Shown piece by piece: positions 35,330 through 45,094 of a DNA stretch of 64,000 nt. A program made the position numbers and the translations under genes. Location: NCBI GenBank assembly GCA_944472155.2, contig OX235275.1, forward strand, positions 58,917,228-58,981,227, given 5' to 3'. Under the pieces are notes generated by a model. The model saw nothing but the letters and a program-made list of their open reading frames with translations. It did not search any database and had not been told where the DNA came from. Position 1 is the first letter of the stretch. Each line of letters starts with the position of its first letter. The stretch is from Trichobilharzia szidati (taxonomy: Eukaryota; Platyhelminthes; Trematoda; Strigeidida; Schistosomatidae).

Positions 35330-35680
35330 TCTCCAACACTTAAATCAATTCAAGTGTTGGTTTGTAGGGATTTGGTTGACTGGTTACAGGATTTTCATCG
35401 TGAGCTGACATTAGTTAGAGAACCATTGGAAAACCAACTGCGAGTACTGGACAGCTGTTTCGTCCTAGTTTGGGGCTCTTCAGCAGTACGCACCCACCAG
35501 GATTCGAACCCAGGACCTTCTGGTTACAAGGCGAGCTCGTATACCATTAAGCCACTGGGACCCGATCCAATGGCCAGCCCGTGAATTCTAACTTCTGCCA
35601 ATTCACGACATCGCGCGACCCCTAGCCAATGTCTTCGGCGAGTATTTGTCCTCACACTCGACCTGCTGCTTATGATGAAA
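35330..35680 (-). repeat. Family A SINE, minus, second tandem unit (best-preserved head and ribozyme)
   Basis: It starts 'caagtgttggtttgtaggga'. The tRNA-Thr-like head at 35497-35570 has a clean B box (plus-strand 'ggattcgaaccc') and 'ggttacaaggcgagctcg' matching a TGT anticodon arm. It runs on to 'tgaattctaacttctgccaa' and the 5' body. Confidence 0.92.
35444..35489 (-). ncRNA. Hammerhead ribozyme (family A), best copy
   Basis: On the minus strand, stem I GTACTG pairs perfectly with CAGTAC. The core segment is CTGAAGA, with all invariant bases kept; only position 7, which tolerates any base, differs from CTGATGA. Stem II is GCCC/GGAC with one mismatch, loop CAAACTA. GAAA is intact. The short palindromic stem III ACAGCTGT ends in U, followed by C17. 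It resembles the Sm-alpha HHR, which also has a very short self-complementary stem III (GAAACGCGCGTC). Confidence 0.85.
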
Positions 35681-35779
35681 ATCCCGTAACTTAAATCAAT
35701 TCTTGGTCAAAATTGAAGCAAGTTAGATCCCTATAAAAAAGGTTTCCACCGTATTTTCTAGCTGGTAACTGCTATCAAA

Positions 35780-35815
35780 AGCCATTTCTGATTTATTTAT
35801 TTATTTATTTATTTA
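35780..35815 (+). repeat. (ATTT)n microsatellite
   Basis: Run of TTTA/ATTT units at about 35788-35813. Confidence 0.85.
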
Positions 35816-35939
35816 ACAGGTATACTCTCTAAACAGGATTCTTTTAACTACAGTCTGATGGCACAGATGAGAATATCAAAGCCAGTCAGGATCGGAAAAG
35901 CACTAATATAACAATAGTATAGAGACAAACTGTACTCCT

Positions 35940-36175
35940 GTCGGTGGCACAGCGGTAGAATGCTCGCCGACCACTCATTTGGTTCAGGGTTCGATCCTCG
36001 GCCACCGACTCACTTCTTTACCTCGCTAAGCCAGTTATAAGACTAATAAAGAGGGAGGGTTAGGTATGAGACTAGCAACCCATCCCGTAAAAATAAACAC
36101 AACTGCTGCCGAAACTTCAAATATCTCTAGCTTGAAGCCCCCTATGTTCCACTGGGAACGCAAAAGAATTTTTTT
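35940..36175 (+). repeat. Family C SINE, copy C2
   Basis: 'gtcggtggcacagcggtaga' start. The acceptor-like GTCGGTGG pairs with 'ccaccgac' after the B box 'ggttcgatcctc'. The tail is 'ccctatgttccactgggaac', followed by an A-rich end. Confidence 0.92.
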
Positions 36176-36439
36176 AAAATACTATACTCAGCTAAAGGAG
36201 CAATATCGAAATTTTCAACATTAATTTCAAGTCAGTCAGTGCTTTTTATGTGGTCCAGAGAGGTTTGCGTGGGTGTGTGGCTGATAGCATTTCCCATTGG
36301 CCACTGCAGACTTTTATCAACGCCTCGGCCTTCACTGCACACTGAAGATCAGATAGATGGTTGACCCAAAAGAACAAACAACAAGCTAACGATCCCTGTG
36401 ATCGACAACGAACCAATCAAGGACCTGTTACCGAGAAGA

Positions 36440-36725
36440 TATGCCGAAGGAAACGTAGACACATTGGACATATACTGAGGAGACTGCTGGATGACATCAC
36501 GCGCCAGACACACACACGCACCTCGAGTGGAACCCGAATGGGGAAACAACAAATTGGAAGTGGTTCTGAAATGTGACATGGATGAGATCGTATGAGGAGG
36601 AGGAGATAAAAGCTTATGGGTGATCCTGGAATCCTGGAATTTTAAAGAAGGGCTACAGAGAAATGGAGACGTTCTGCTGAAGCTGTATCTTCCACTCGGA
36701 ATCCAACAGAATAATGATAAATATA
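36440..36725 (+). pseudogene. RTE/SR2-like LINE, 3' end fragment
   Basis: Encodes CRRKRRHIGHILRRLLDDITRQ-like residues (frame 36361-36576), matching the IGHTLRKPSSDITRQ block of the 38 kb copy, with an expanded CACACA run inside. A broken C-terminus and the tail 'cttccactcggaatccaaca' follow, ending in an ATAATGATAAAT tract. Confidence 0.8.
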
Positions 36726-36993
36726 AAAACCAATGTATTGACATATCCTTTCAAAGGATCTTTGGTAATCTTCCTCCTGTTCTGTGACGTCATTTGAATG
36801 GTTGATTTCTGTTGGCATTGACAATCTTAGGAGGCATGTCATGCATTGATTTTCTCTGATTTCAATCTGATGATCTTAGAGTTATCAGTTGAATATAAGA
36901 ATGGAATTTGGGTGCTATGTTAGAGCATAGTTTCACTATAGAGTAAATGTATTTGATAGAGGAAACACACTGATAACTTTTCAAGCATTGTGT

Positions 36994-37230
36994 GTCGGTG
37001 GCACAGTAGAAGAGTGCTTGCCGACCACGCAGGTAGTCTGGGGTTCGATCCCCGGCCACTGCGAATTCCTTTACCTCGCTAAGCCAGTGATAAGACTAGT
37101 AAAAAAGGAAGGTTGGGTATGAGGCTGGCTAGCAACCCCATCCTGTAAAAATAAACACCACTGCTACTGAAACTTAAAAGCTATGGCTTGAAGCCTAATG
37201 TTCCACTGGGAAAGTAAAGGGATAAAAATA
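36994..37230 (+). repeat. Family C SINE, copy C3
   Basis: Start 'gtcggtggcacagtagaaga', B box 'ggttcgatcccc', body 'aaaaataaacaccactgcta', tail 'aatgttccactgggaaagta'. Confidence 0.9.
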
Positions 37231-37254
37231 AAAATTTCAAGCACAAATTACTGC

Positions 37255-37430
37255 CACTTATAAGGTCATAACAGAGTACTTGTCACATAACTTTCAAACT
37301 TCCTTTATGTCATTCCATTATTTCTTATCCATTAACTTTATTGGCAAAAATATTTTCCAAATGTTTGATATTGGCACTGCATCATTTCTAGTGCATGTGT
37401 TAAGTGTAGATTCGATGAACAAAGATTCTA
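37255..37430 (-). repeat. PLE 3' noncoding fragment
   Basis: Parallel to 11140-11310: 'acttgtcacataactttcaa', 'cattccatta', 'gcatcatttctagtgcatgt' and 'gtgtagattcgatgaa'. It is an isolated piece of the PLE end with no coding part. Confidence 0.7.
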
Positions 37431-37599
37431 AACAGTTGACCGAAGGTAGTCAGAATATAGGAACATAAGAATTTAGCTGAGCTACCGCAACGTATGCATC
37501 AACGCACAATCCTTCAGTAGGGTTGATCATCGCTACATTTCTAAAAAGTTGTATGGGTACGGTATGATATGATCATAGATATGATGGAGAAGATTTGTA

Positions 37600-37700
37600 G
37601 CTCAGGTGGATGATTCTGATGTAGTTGTGTTCTCTGAGCTGGGTGGATGTTTTATTTGCGAAGCTTTCATTGCCCTACTGGAAAAGTTCAACAATAGCGT
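37600..37700 (+). repeat. Family H dispersed repeat, copy 1
   Basis: 'gtgttctctgagctgg' followed by 'agctttc(a/g)t' recurs at 56105-56165; part of it ('gatgtagttgtgtt') is also near 38812. Parent element unknown. Confidence 0.5.
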
Positions 37701-37960
37701 CCCAAAGGATACGAATGCACGAGTGACCTTCAGCCGACCAATCATAATAATAAGTGAATTTCGCACAAGAAAATGCATGAAAACACACTAAACAGTGTAT
37801 CTTTTTCTGAGTTAGACTAGTTTCTGTACATATATTCACCGAGATGACTAAAGATGAGTTGTTTCTGTGAATTGTTTATCTCTCTTATCCTGTTGTGCAG
37901 TCTTCCCCAAAAGCCCTGGGTTGAATTTCTGTGGTTTCCAGTACGAGGATTGACGACTAT

Positions 37961-38357
37961 TTATTATTATTATTTCCTTTAGTTCCTAGAGGAACATAGG
38001 GCTTCAGCCCTGCGTCTCCATTGCGTCCTGTTCTCTGCTAGAGTTTTCACCTGGCTCCAAGTCTGCCCATACGCTTTCAATTCTTCTTCACATGATCTCC
38101 TCCAGGTGACCCTTAGACGACCAACTCGTCGCTTCCCTTTCGGGTTCCACTCGAGCAATGGCTTGTCTAGTGATGTCACTTGATGGTTTCCTCAGAGTAT
38201 GGCCAATCCAGTCCATCTCCATTTCTTCCTGCCTATTTGTTTCACAATCGGTTCCTGCTGGGTTGGTTCGCTCCCAGAGATCTTTGTTTCTGATCCTTTC
38301 CGGCCATCTGATCTTGAGTATTGAGCGAAGACATCTGTTAATGAAGGAGGATTGACG
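37961..38357 (-). pseudogene. RTE/SR2-like LINE, C-terminal end
   Basis: Minus-strand frames encode SFINRCLRSILKIRWPERI, then WERTNP, WIGHTLRKPSSDITRQA, and in the next frame GKRRVGRLRVTWRRSCEEEL and RTQWRRRAEALCSSRN, the classic end of the RTE-type polyprotein. One frameshift separates the two frames near 38100-38180. The 3' tail is GAAGCCCTATGTTCC..GGAAC plus (AAT)n, at the 37961 side. Severely 5' truncated. Confidence 0.92.
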
Positions 38358-38399
38358 ACTACTCACCAGGAAAATGTGAATAAGAAAAAAAGTTAAAAT

Positions 38400-38515
38400 A
38401 AATGACATCATCTCTAAATCTATCCTGACCATAACCCTAATCCTAATTATGACCCTGATCCTAACCCCAACCCCAATACTTACCTTAAACCTAATCCTAA
38501 CCCTAACGATCTATT
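38400..38515 (+). repeat. Degenerate telomere-like tract (CCCTAA-type)
   Basis: Contains 'ataaccctaatcctaat', 'gatcctaaccccaacccc' and 'cctaatcctaaccctaac'. Roughly a dozen CCCTAA-like units with single-base changes. Confidence 0.75.
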
Positions 38516-38544
38516 AACACATAGTCCAAATAGTACTTAAAAAC

Positions 38545-38840
38545 GTGATTTGGGTGAAATTTGCTGCTCAGCTGGTGAATAGCGTTGATATTTCATCGAT
38601 GAAAATTACAGGTGCTGTTAGCCAACGACTAGCATGCGTTCAAGGTCACTGGAGCGTTCTCACTCCCGGGACGCCATTGTTGAACTTCGCCGCCCTACTA
38701 GGTGATATCTTCAGCGCATACTTCAGTTTGAATTGAAGTGAGCTTTTAGATTTCTCCACCAGTTCACTATCAGTCATCTCTCCTGTTAACCTTGAAAGTG
38801 GTATGATTTTGATGTAGTTGTGTTGTCACCAAGGTCACCA
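38545..38840 (+). repeat. Possible dispersed repeat next to family H
   Basis: It includes a 63-codon frame with no recognised domain and ends in 'gatgtagttgtgttgtcacc', similar to 37618-37640. Probably a retroelement untranslated region. Confidence 0.4.
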
Positions 38841-38869
38841 AGCAAGTACAGCTACTCATCTAGATTAAT

Positions 38870-39010
38870 CAGTCAGATTTAAGGTCATGAATGTATCCTA
38901 AATGTCTGTTCATCGAGTCTACATCTAATACTTGCAACTGGAATGATGCAACGCCAACTAATCAGTAGTTACCTTGATTAATCTGAGAAGTGGATTTGTT
39001 TCTACTGTTC
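38870..39010 (+). repeat. PLE 3' noncoding fragment, plus
   Basis: 'gttcatcgagtcta' and 'atgcaac.ccaac' parallel 50783-50860 of the PLE at 50 kb and the minus copy at 37380-37420. Confidence 0.6.
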
Positions 39011-39114
39011 TCATTTATCCCATTGAATCTTGTTGACAGACAACCAAAATTTGTTCAGTCATGCTTCATTTAACGAAATGAAGCCAAGCATTTCCAATAA
39101 TTCCCATGAACTGC

Positions 39115-39185
39115 CAGAGAGAACACTGGAAAACTATTTCGTGTTAGTTTGAAAACTTCTTATCAGTGTACTACATCCAAGACAC
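39115..39185 (-). repeat. Family A SINE, small minus remnant
   Basis: 'gagaacactggaaaacta-tttcgtgttagtttgaaaac' followed by 'cttcttatcagtgtactac' matches the 3' body and decayed ribozyme. Confidence 0.5.
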
Positions 39186-39724
39186 TGCTTTGAAGCTTGA
39201 TATGTTAGTTGATATTCAGACTGGAAAATCAGCCAATCAGAATTTTGCCCGGTTGAAATAGTGCCCACCATTTTATTGATCATAATTGTAAACTAATTGA
39301 CATATCTTTGGTGGTGATATTTTGAATCATACTTTTCAGCTCCCGTCGTTGTGTGTTCTCATTTAAGTAGTGCGGGCTCGGGACACACACACAGATAACT
39401 GTCGTGTAATGTTGTTGTCGATGTAGTCAAGTGATAGTTGTAATCAGTGCGTCTATGTCCAACTCGGTGGCCCCATTTCAATCTCTATGTTATTGGGAAA
39501 CATAACAGAGCTCGAAACCAAGATCATTATGTTACATGGACGATTACGTTAGCATACAGATATTGGGTCAATAAGGATCTAATGACTTCGAATTTCTTAT
39601 AGTTATAAATATCAGTTTAAGATTTAGTGCCACCAAAATCTAGTTTCATGGGTGTGAGTATTTCTTCTCACAACCAATTTGTCTAACTCTACTAGTTACA
39701 TATTTTTAAATAGAAAATAAAAGA

Positions 39725-39985
39725 AATTCATGGGCTGGCCATTAGATCGGATCCCATTGGCTTAATGGTCTATGAGCTCGCTAGCCTTGTAATCAGTAGT
39801 TGCTGGGTTCGAACTCCGGTGGGTGGTAGCGTACTTATGAATAGTCCCAAAGTGGGCTGACGAGACAGCTGGCTGTTCAGTACTCCCGGCTGGCTATCAA
39901 TGCTTGTTCTCTATATCCGATATATCAGCTCTTGATGGAATCCTCCAAACAGAACATCTCACTAGCTACTAGTGTCCAGTCAAAG
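39725..39985 (+). repeat. Family A SINE, plus
   Basis: 'gaaattcatgggctggccat', head with B box 'gggttcgaactcc', ribozyme remnant 39830-39880 (GTACTT ATGAATA GTCCC, then GACGAGACAGCTGG with GAAA lost), 3' body. It is fused at about 39985 to the flank of a family B unit. Confidence 0.85.
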
Positions 39986-40350
39986 TATCCACTACAGTCC
40001 TACAGGAGATCATTTGCGCGCGCGAACAGCCCAGTGGTAACGTCTCTGACTGCAGTATTCACTGGGTGACGCGGGTTCGAATCTCAGAAGAGACATGAGT
40101 TCTTCCGAAGTTTCAGATACGCTTGCCTTGCTGACTGGTGAGTGCCAACTAGTACGAAACCTGGGTCAGGTGGGGCTACCTGCCGACTGCCTCCAACCAT
40201 CTAATATCATCAAATCAGTGTACACCGTGATGGTGAGCTACCTAGAATGATGGCCACATTGCAAACCTGACTGACAAAATTCAGTCTTCACCGAAGAAAG
40301 GACTGGATACATCACACTAGTTATTAGTGTCCAATCGAAAAATCCCTACA
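39985..40350 (+). repeat. Family B SINE, copy 4, near full length
   Basis: Flank 'tacaggagatcatttgcgcg', A box 'cagcccagtggtaacg', B box 'gggttcgaatctc', HHR (40121-40178), 'cctccaaccatctaatatca', then 'acctagaatgatggccacat', 'caaacctgactgacaaaatt' and the 3' end 'acactagttattagtgtcca', an inverted-repeat-like end. Confidence 0.88.
40121..40178 (+). ncRNA. Hammerhead ribozyme-like motif (family B)
   Basis: Core segment CTGGTGA (40135-40141; A6 is G). Stem II is GTGC/GTAC (one G-U pair) with loop CAACTA. GAAA is intact at 40156-40159. Stem III ACC/GGT has a two-base loop, and C17 is at 40167. Stem I pairs GCCTTGCT with AGGTGGGGC, mostly through wobbles, leaving an unpaired GA next to the core. 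Confidence 0.7.
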
Positions 40351-40679
40351 AAACCAATACTTGAAAATATTACTCTCTTCTGGTGACTCAGTAGGTAATA
40401 GAGAAATGGCAGAGTTCTCAGAAATAGCAGCGTTTTACAATTGATTCTTTATATATCCAACGCTCCTCTATAAGTTGCTAAGGTATGGGAAATTTTCCTT
40501 GAACTAATGAGGTATAGAAAACATTTTAGTGGATTAAGAAATCCAAAGATAGTCTATAAAACTGGGATTTAGAATACCAGTATTCTGAGTAGTCATCAGT
40601 TTATAGTTTCCATAGACTCAAGTAATTATACAGCACAGAGAATAACCTAAGGTAAATGTGAGTAGCCTAAACATGTTTT

Positions 40680-41035
40680 ATGAGATGCTCACTAGCGACT
40701 TGCCCTATTCAGGTAGGTAGTTACCTGGGGTTCTAGTGAGAAATCGTGACCAGTAGGGTGCAGCAGGTCGGGCGTGAGGACAAATACTCGCCGAAGATAT
40801 TGGCTAGGGTTCGCGGTATGTCGTGAATTGGCAGAAGTTAGAATTCATGGGTTGGCCATTGGATCGGGTCCCAGTGGCTTAATGGTATACGAGCTCGCCT
40901 TGTAACCAGGAGATCCTGGGTTCGAACTCCGGTGGTGCGTACTGATGAAGAGTCCGAAACTAGGACGAAACAGCTGTCCATTACTCCCAGGTTTTCCAAT
41001 GGTTCTCTAACTAATGTCAGCTCATGATGAAAATG
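40680..41035 (+). repeat. Family A SINE, plus, near full length reference copy
   Basis: 5' 'gatgctcactagcgacttgc', 'gttctagtgagaaatcgtga', 'gaggacaaatactcgccgaa', 'gaattggcagaagttagaat', head at 40868-40932 (A box 'tggcttaatgg', anticodon arm 'gccttgtaaccagg', B box 'gggttcgaactcc'), HHR, 'ggttttccaatggttctcta', 'cagctcatgatgaaaat'. It gives the family's domain order in one piece. Confidence 0.93.
40939..40984 (+). ncRNA. Hammerhead ribozyme-like motif (family A)
   Basis: Stem I is GTACTG/CATTAC (one mismatch). Core segment ATGAAGA (C3 to A). Stem II GTCC (40952-40955)/GGAC (40963-40966) is perfect with loop GAAACTA. GAAA is at 40967-40970, stem III is palindromic ACAGCTGT, and C17 is at 40978. 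Apart from C3 it is a complete fold. Confidence 0.8.
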
Positions 41036-41369
41036 TTTTATGTTATTTGTAGAAGAGAAGGGTGTCTCTAGTGATCATTAGGATTTAGTCCACAATTCCA
41101 CATTGATAATGATTATAAACCTTTGAAGTGATCGGAAACATCGTGATAGATATCACATCTATTGGAGTATCATATATTCTTGTAGAAATTCTAACGTAAA
41201 GCTGAATCATCATTGGAGATTGTATGAAGATCCATTTCAGTTTGTTCGTCAACAGATATCTGATAGAGGCTTCAGTTGTAATAGTTTTCACTCATAACGT
41301 TCTAGGAATTCCAATAAAGAATTTAGATTTCCGTGTAGATTTCCGTAAGAATTGGCAACCAAACAGTAT

Positions 41370-41500
41370 TGAATATCTGTCTCATCCCAGTTTTAGAATC
41401 CTCAGTAATGCGCACCCATAACTCAGGATTTTCAGGTTACGAGACGAAGTTGTTGACCATCCAGCCACTTGGACAGGAACTAATGACCCATGGAATTAAT
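41370..41500 (-). repeat. Family A SINE remnant, minus
   Basis: 'ctcagtaatgcgcacccata', 'aggattttcaggttacgaga', 'ccagccacttgg' and 'gacccatggaatt' match the ribozyme start, head and body. Confidence 0.65.
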
Positions 41501-41534
41501 GAAAAATCCCTACATTACTAGATGAAATCAGTGC

Positions 41535-41768
41535 GTCGGTGGTATAGTGGTTAGAACGCTCACCGACTATATATATGGTCTGGGGTTCGATCCCCGGCCA
41601 CTGACGCACTGCTTTACCTCGCTGAGCCAGAAATAATGCTGGTAAAGCGGAAAGGTTGGGCATGAGGTAGCTAGTAACCCCATCCTGTAAAATAAACACT
41701 GCTACAGAAACTTCAAGCCACTAGCTTGAAGCCCCCGCTATGTTCCACTGGGAACGTGAAGGAAAAAT
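41535..41768 (+). repeat. Family C SINE, copy C4
   Basis: 'gtcggtggtatagtggttag' start, B box 'ggttcgatcccc', acceptor-like complement 'ggccactgac', tail 'ctatgttccactgggaacgt'. The 67-codon minus frame at 41496-41699 is an antisense shadow. Confidence 0.92.
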
Positions 41769-41799
41769 AAACTAGATAAAATCTGATTATCAATATCCT

Positions 41800-42655
41800 T
41801 CTGACTAGTCATGACCGATGGGATCAGTTATGCCAGAGTAGCTAAAGTGTTCACCGATTGCATTGGTTAATGGTAGCGCTGTATTGAGTGAGAATCAACA
41901 GGAGTTGGATTGCACCCAATGGCTGAATAGTCGATGGCTGTTCTCGTATCCAGAAGTTCCTGCATCCGATCCCTGATAAGGTCTATCTGTCTGCTGAATA
42001 GTCCCCACTACAACGTGGCTACCAGCCAATATCATCAGTAAGTATGTCTTCTCACACCCAATTTGGTATATCCTGCTGGTCGTGAATTTCCATTACAATT
42101 TCAGACAACTTCATCCTGCATTTACTGATCACTGGTGAGCACCAGATTAATTTTTAAGTGTGGGTTTGTGTGTAGGAACTGACTGACATCAGTAAGAGAA
42201 ACCACTGAAAACCAGTAGAGAGTAGAAGAAAACTGTTTCGCCCTGCTTTAGACTCTTCATCACGCACATATGACCCCACTACAGGTAAAACCCAGGACAT
42301 TCAGATTATAAGATGAGCTCATAGGCCATTCAGCCACTGGGATGGAATCTAACGGTCCAAGACATTCAGATATCGAGAACTGGCAGAAGTTAGAAGTGAT
42401 GGACTTCGTTGTTTAACTTGGAGTTTTTGTCTTTGATCCCCAAAGCAAATTTAAGTACACAATTGGGTCAACTTGTTCAATATTAAGAATCAGGTTAAAG
42501 GTCTGAGCATGAGTTGACACTAGTTAGGGAGAACCAATGGAAAATCAGGAAGGAGTACTGGACAGCTCTTCATCAGTAGGCACCCGTAATACCACCAATC
42601 AGCGACGGAACTCACCACCTTCAAGTTATAAGCTGACCTCGTAGATAATTGATCT
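41800..42655. repeat. Cluster of four decayed family A fragments
   Basis: A plus remnant at 41800-42020 (head 'caatggctgaatagtcga', 'ctgctgaatagtccccacta'). Minus remnants at 42020-42165, 42165-42370 (ribozyme remnant 'gtttcgccctgctttagact') and 42490-42650 ('gagtactggacagctcttca', a ribozyme deleted between stem III and the core). Confidence 0.65.
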
Positions 42656-42815
42656 TTGTTACCTGAAGTTTCTCTTTTCACTACCCCTATTAGATTCAGT
42701 ATTGCAAATACAAATGCTGAGAATTCCAAACAGCATCATAAGAAACACTTAAGAATAAAGCAAGTCATTATTATTATCCTGGCTTAGGATCAGCCAACAA
42801 ACTCAGTGAGGTTGG

Positions 42816-42819
42816 AAAA
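42816..42819 (-). terminator. Pol III terminator of tRNA-Pro, minus copy
   Basis: TTTT on the minus strand four bases after the tRNA 3' end, a minimal pol III stop. Confidence 0.7.
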
Positions 42820-42823
42820 CATA

Positions 42824-42895
42824 GGGCTCAGCCGGGAGTCGAACCCGGGACCACTCGCACCCGAAGCGAGTATCATACCCCTAGACCACTGAGCC
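42824..42895 (-). tRNA. tRNA-Pro(CGG)
   Basis: 72-nt cloverleaf. Acceptor GGCTCAG/CTGAGCC is fully paired. A box TGGTCTAGGGG. Anticodon stem CTCGC/GCGAG with loop TTCGGGT, so the anticodon is CGG, reading CCG codons. T arm with B box GGTTCGACTCC; discriminator base C. No intron and no encoded CCA. It is base-for-base identical to the copy at 48877-48948 even though flanking DNA has diverged. It sits in the left arm of an inverted duplication. It could in principle be a member of a tRNA-bearing repeat family, but its intact stems argue for function. Confidence 0.95.
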
Positions 42896-43234
42896 ACACG
42901 CCAGGGGTACTTAAAAAGCTATTGGTGACACAGTCCTACAATCAAGAAAATGCCATATAGTCAGCCATTTTGTCCCAAAGTGAGACTATTCCACAATATA
43001 CAACCACGACTTCATAAAGAGGTGAATGGAGAACCATCAGGTAACGAAACAACTGCATTACTATCCAGCTAATAGATTCACTAGTATGTGAATTTTAAGG
43101 TTTCTTTACAATGGGCTGATCACTTTAAAGGACTCTTGAATCGACGACCATCACCTACAACTCGCCCCCCATGTGATGGTGATTGACGCTGGACTAATTC
43201 CATTCCATGATTCCTGTTATATTCACGGGTTACA

Positions 43235-43360
43235 GATGAGTAATGTGGAAGAGTTCGGCGGTTGAAAATGTATCAAAACCCCCTAGAAAAACCCAAAAAT
43301 CCAAGAAGCGAGCAAAACTGCATCTACCCCAAGCAAAAATCTGTAACACCTATACATAGA
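43235..43360. other. Spacer inside the inverted duplication
   Basis: Nothing recognised. Confidence 0.4.
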
Positions 43361-44110
43361 GTAACACGTCAACTTGTTCAATATTGAAAAGTTTGAAAAA
43401 ACGAAAAACAACAACACGCAATCAGTTAAGAGCAAATTATTGTTACATAATATTAGTAATAATAATTATAATTATCAATATTATTCATCACCATAAAACA
43501 AGCATCTTTTATGTGTTAATCCCTACAAATACTAGCAAGAATAACACATTTCATCATGTCACATAAATAAATCATAAAGACGAATTCGGCTTTTTTTGTT
43601 GTTATTTTTTGTGATGGCTTATCAAATCTCATTGCATTCTGTTCATCACCGGAGAAAGTGTCATCCTTAGAGTATTAAAAAAAGCAACAAAAAAATAAAC
43701 AAATATTTACCTTGACTTGCATGTTTATATTTTCATAGATATCATCTAATGAATCTGTGTTTGTGTATAGAGGTTTGTGTTGTTTCCTTACAGTTTTGAC
43801 ACTTTTTTATGACTGTAATCACACACATACACAGAATAAGAAACCGAAGATTTTATTATTATTACTATTATTATTATATCTGATTGATTCCGATTCGTGA
43901 TGAGATGTAGTCATTGGAATTTTATGCATTCAATGAATTATTTAAATTCATCTTAAACATAGTAGTAATAATAATAATAATAAAGTTTGATGATTAGGGT
44001 GGGAGGGGTGTTGGATGCGTGGGTGGGTGTTGTGGCGAAAGGGGGGGACAGACACGTTGTATTACTTGCTTATTCAATGTCAATTCAGTTTTCGTGATAA
44101 TCTTAACCTT
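43360..44110. repeat. Simple-sequence island 8
   Basis: TAATAATTATAATTATC at 43456, (TTA)n at 43855-43878, (AAT)n at 43968-43985, GGTGGGTGTTG at 44020 and a G7 run at 44042. Confidence 0.65.
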
Positions 44111-44369
44111 TTTTTAAAATTGAAAAGGGAATTTTCTAAAAAACTCATTTTGGACTTTTCCGTTGATTGATTGGACCGAAGTGCTCGGCCTCTGTTGTTG
44201 TTATGTTGGCCCTTCTTTTTGTGGAGATGCTTCGATAGTGTCTGATGATTTAGCTTGAAATAAGTTGGTGGGGATGGTAACTAACAGTGGAATTCAAGTT
44301 ACAAAAAAAACAAGGCGTCGTGGAAGTATCTGCAGAAAAAGAGCCAACGTGAATTGAATAATGACTGAT

Positions 44370-44535
44370 ACACATTGCACAAGAGGTGGTGACTCTCGTG
44401 GCCCAAGTGGCGTTTGTAACTAGGGTTACTGAGTTTAAGCCTCATTGGGGAATGCAGGTACATCCACAGTTGACGAGTCACAAATGGGACGAAATGCGCG
44501 TCCTAGATTCTAACGCTGCTAATCACCATCCACAA
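44370..44535 (+). repeat. Sm-alpha-like element, decayed
   Basis: It has a tRNA-like head remnant (A-box-like 'ggcccaagtggcg', B-box-like 'gagtttaagcctc'), followed by an HHR closer to the published Sm-alpha type than families A and B are. Confidence 0.65.
44458..44512 (+). ncRNA. Hammerhead ribozyme-like motif (Sm-alpha type)
   Basis: 'ggtacatcca' leads to the core TTGACGA (44470-44476; C3 to T, and the tolerant position 7 is C). Stem II is GTCA/GGAC with loop CAAATG. GAAA is at 44491-44494, then TGCGCGT and C17 at 44502, then CTAGATTC. The known Sm-alpha ribozyme reads CATCCAG, CTGATGA, GTCCCAAATAGGAC, GAAACGCGCGTC, CTGGATTCC, so most positions agree. C3T and broken stem I pairs make activity unlikely. 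Confidence 0.75.
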
Positions 44536-44589
44536 GTTTACTGAAATAGGAATATTTTTTGGCCATACTAAAAACATCAAAGCGAATAA

Positions 44590-44890
44590 TAATGAATCTA
44601 GTGCTTACTAGTGAAGTGGGAAGTCATCACCAATGGGGTCCGTCAAGTTGGATATGAGGAGAATAACATTAACTAGGAGTCGTGTTATATGTATCATGAA
44701 ATAACAGAAATGTTAGAATTTACGCCCTGGCCGTTGGATGCCGTCACATGTAAAGGCCTTAGTTTCGAATTCCTCAATGTGTGGGGTCACACACAGGTAC
44801 GACTGAAGAGTCCAAAACTAGGGTGAAACGGGTGTTTCCAGTACTCCCTGTTGGTTTTTTTATGAATCTCCAATTGACATCTGTCCGCCA
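44590..44890 (+). repeat. Family A SINE, plus, decayed
   Basis: 'gcttactagtgaagtgggaa', 'gaaataacagaaatgttaga', head with B-box remnant 'tagtttcgaattcct', ribozyme remnant 44797-44850 (GGTACGACTGAAGAGTCC, GAAAC, CCAGTAC), 'ctccctgttggtttttttat'. Confidence 0.75.
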
Positions 44891-45094
44891 CAAAATTTGA
44901 AATAGTAACAGTAATTGTAGTAATAATTAGGGAGAGCGGGTTTTAGAACAGTGGGTAGATGCATGCGTTCGGGATTTTACTACCTATTCAACATAAAAGT
45001 CCTTTTTTTCATGAAAATTTAACTTTATGTACAATATGAAGTGGAAAAATGAACTATAAGACGAATATTTTCTGGCTATAATGAAGACAATAGT

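Larger units (their letters stand above)
42664..43235 (-). repeat. Inverted duplication, left arm
   Basis: Reverse complement of 48570-49090. By eye about 80-85% identity in the flanks of the enclosed tRNA gene, dropping further towards the inner end (43150-43235). Confidence 0.9.

Noticed and set aside
40010..40090. tRNA-Cys gene
   Set aside because: The anticodon stem is interrupted, the acceptor does not pair, and it lies inside a repeated family B unit.
40868..40932. tRNA-Thr(TGT) gene
   Set aside because: The D and acceptor arms do not pair, and the unit continues into an HHR and SINE body.
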